Below are positions 49,035 to 49,076 of a stretch of DNA of 49,076 bases, in pieces. The notes under the pieces were generated by a model that saw nothing but the letters and a program-made list of their open reading frames with translations, was not told where the DNA came from and made no database searches. The first letter of the stretch is position 1. Each line of letters begins with the position of its first letter. A program made the position numbers and the translations under genes. The DNA is from DAMCAP01 sp964370205 (GTDB taxonomy: Bacteria > Bacillota > Clostridia > Oscillospirales > Ruminococcaceae). The stretch spans positions 1 to 49,076 of the forward strand of contig CAYJIK010000008.1 in NCBI GenBank assembly GCA_964370205.1. The letters are read 5' to 3'.

Positions 49035-49076
49035 AACATTTGTAATTTTCTAACATGCTAATTCAACTGCTACTCA

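Overview
The window looks like a piece of a metagenome-assembled or draft genome from a flagellated, low- to mid-GC member of the Clostridia (Oscillospirales/Ruminococcaceae-like; inferred). The evidence is the order hprK-murB-rapZ-whiA-dnaE with a DnaE1-type polymerase, a SigI/RsgI pair, an alpha2 glycyl-tRNA synthetase, a Phe T-box leader on pheST, strong AGGAGG-type ribosome sites, TTGACA-17-TATAAT promoters and sigma-28 promoters. Three N runs (7922-8021, 15227-15236, 45991-46000) mark scaffold joins; the last one splits fliD artificially.

Layout. 1-7753 is a plus-strand housekeeping block: HPr kinase, MurB, RapZ, WhiA and DnaE. 7816-15500 holds a gene cut by a gap, an orphan AAA+ ATPase resembling those of contractile injection systems, and a 1549-residue repeat-rich lipoprotein. 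15503-21236 carries glyQS, alr, sigI-rsgI and a flavin-reductase-like gene. 21358-27750 is read leftwards: two secreted paralogues with a shared C-terminal tag, a DUF3795-type protein, and pheS-pheT behind a T-box. 28012-30426 holds a small HTH/membrane pair, a RidA protein and class II aldolase. 31044-32603 is a lipoprotein that repeats the extracellular core of RsgI followed by four PepSY units. 32791-41726 is a mixed accessory stretch (MazG-like, lipoprotein, two methyltransferases, DUF1576, PLP enzyme, nitroreductase, ECF S component, membrane acyltransferase-like). 42346-48124 is a late flagellar cluster (FliK-like, FlhB-C-like, PilZ, FliD, FliS, a chaperone-like protein) with two sigma-28 promoters. 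A HAD phosphatase closes the window.

Most notable. (1) A four-copy family of about 150-bp cloverleaf-shaped palindromes, whose stems keep pairing although their sequences differ. (2) A SigI/RsgI system whose RsgI ends in a poly-Asp disordered tract plus PepSY, with an unlinked lipoprotein carrying the same Asn-Pro core and four PepSY/poly-Asp units but no anti-sigma domain. (3) Three genes whose ribosome sites point at AUC or AUU start codons. (4) Near-duplicate leaders in front of rapZ and fba. (5) An orphan contractile-injection-type ATPase. All calls come from reading the sequence; no database search was possible.
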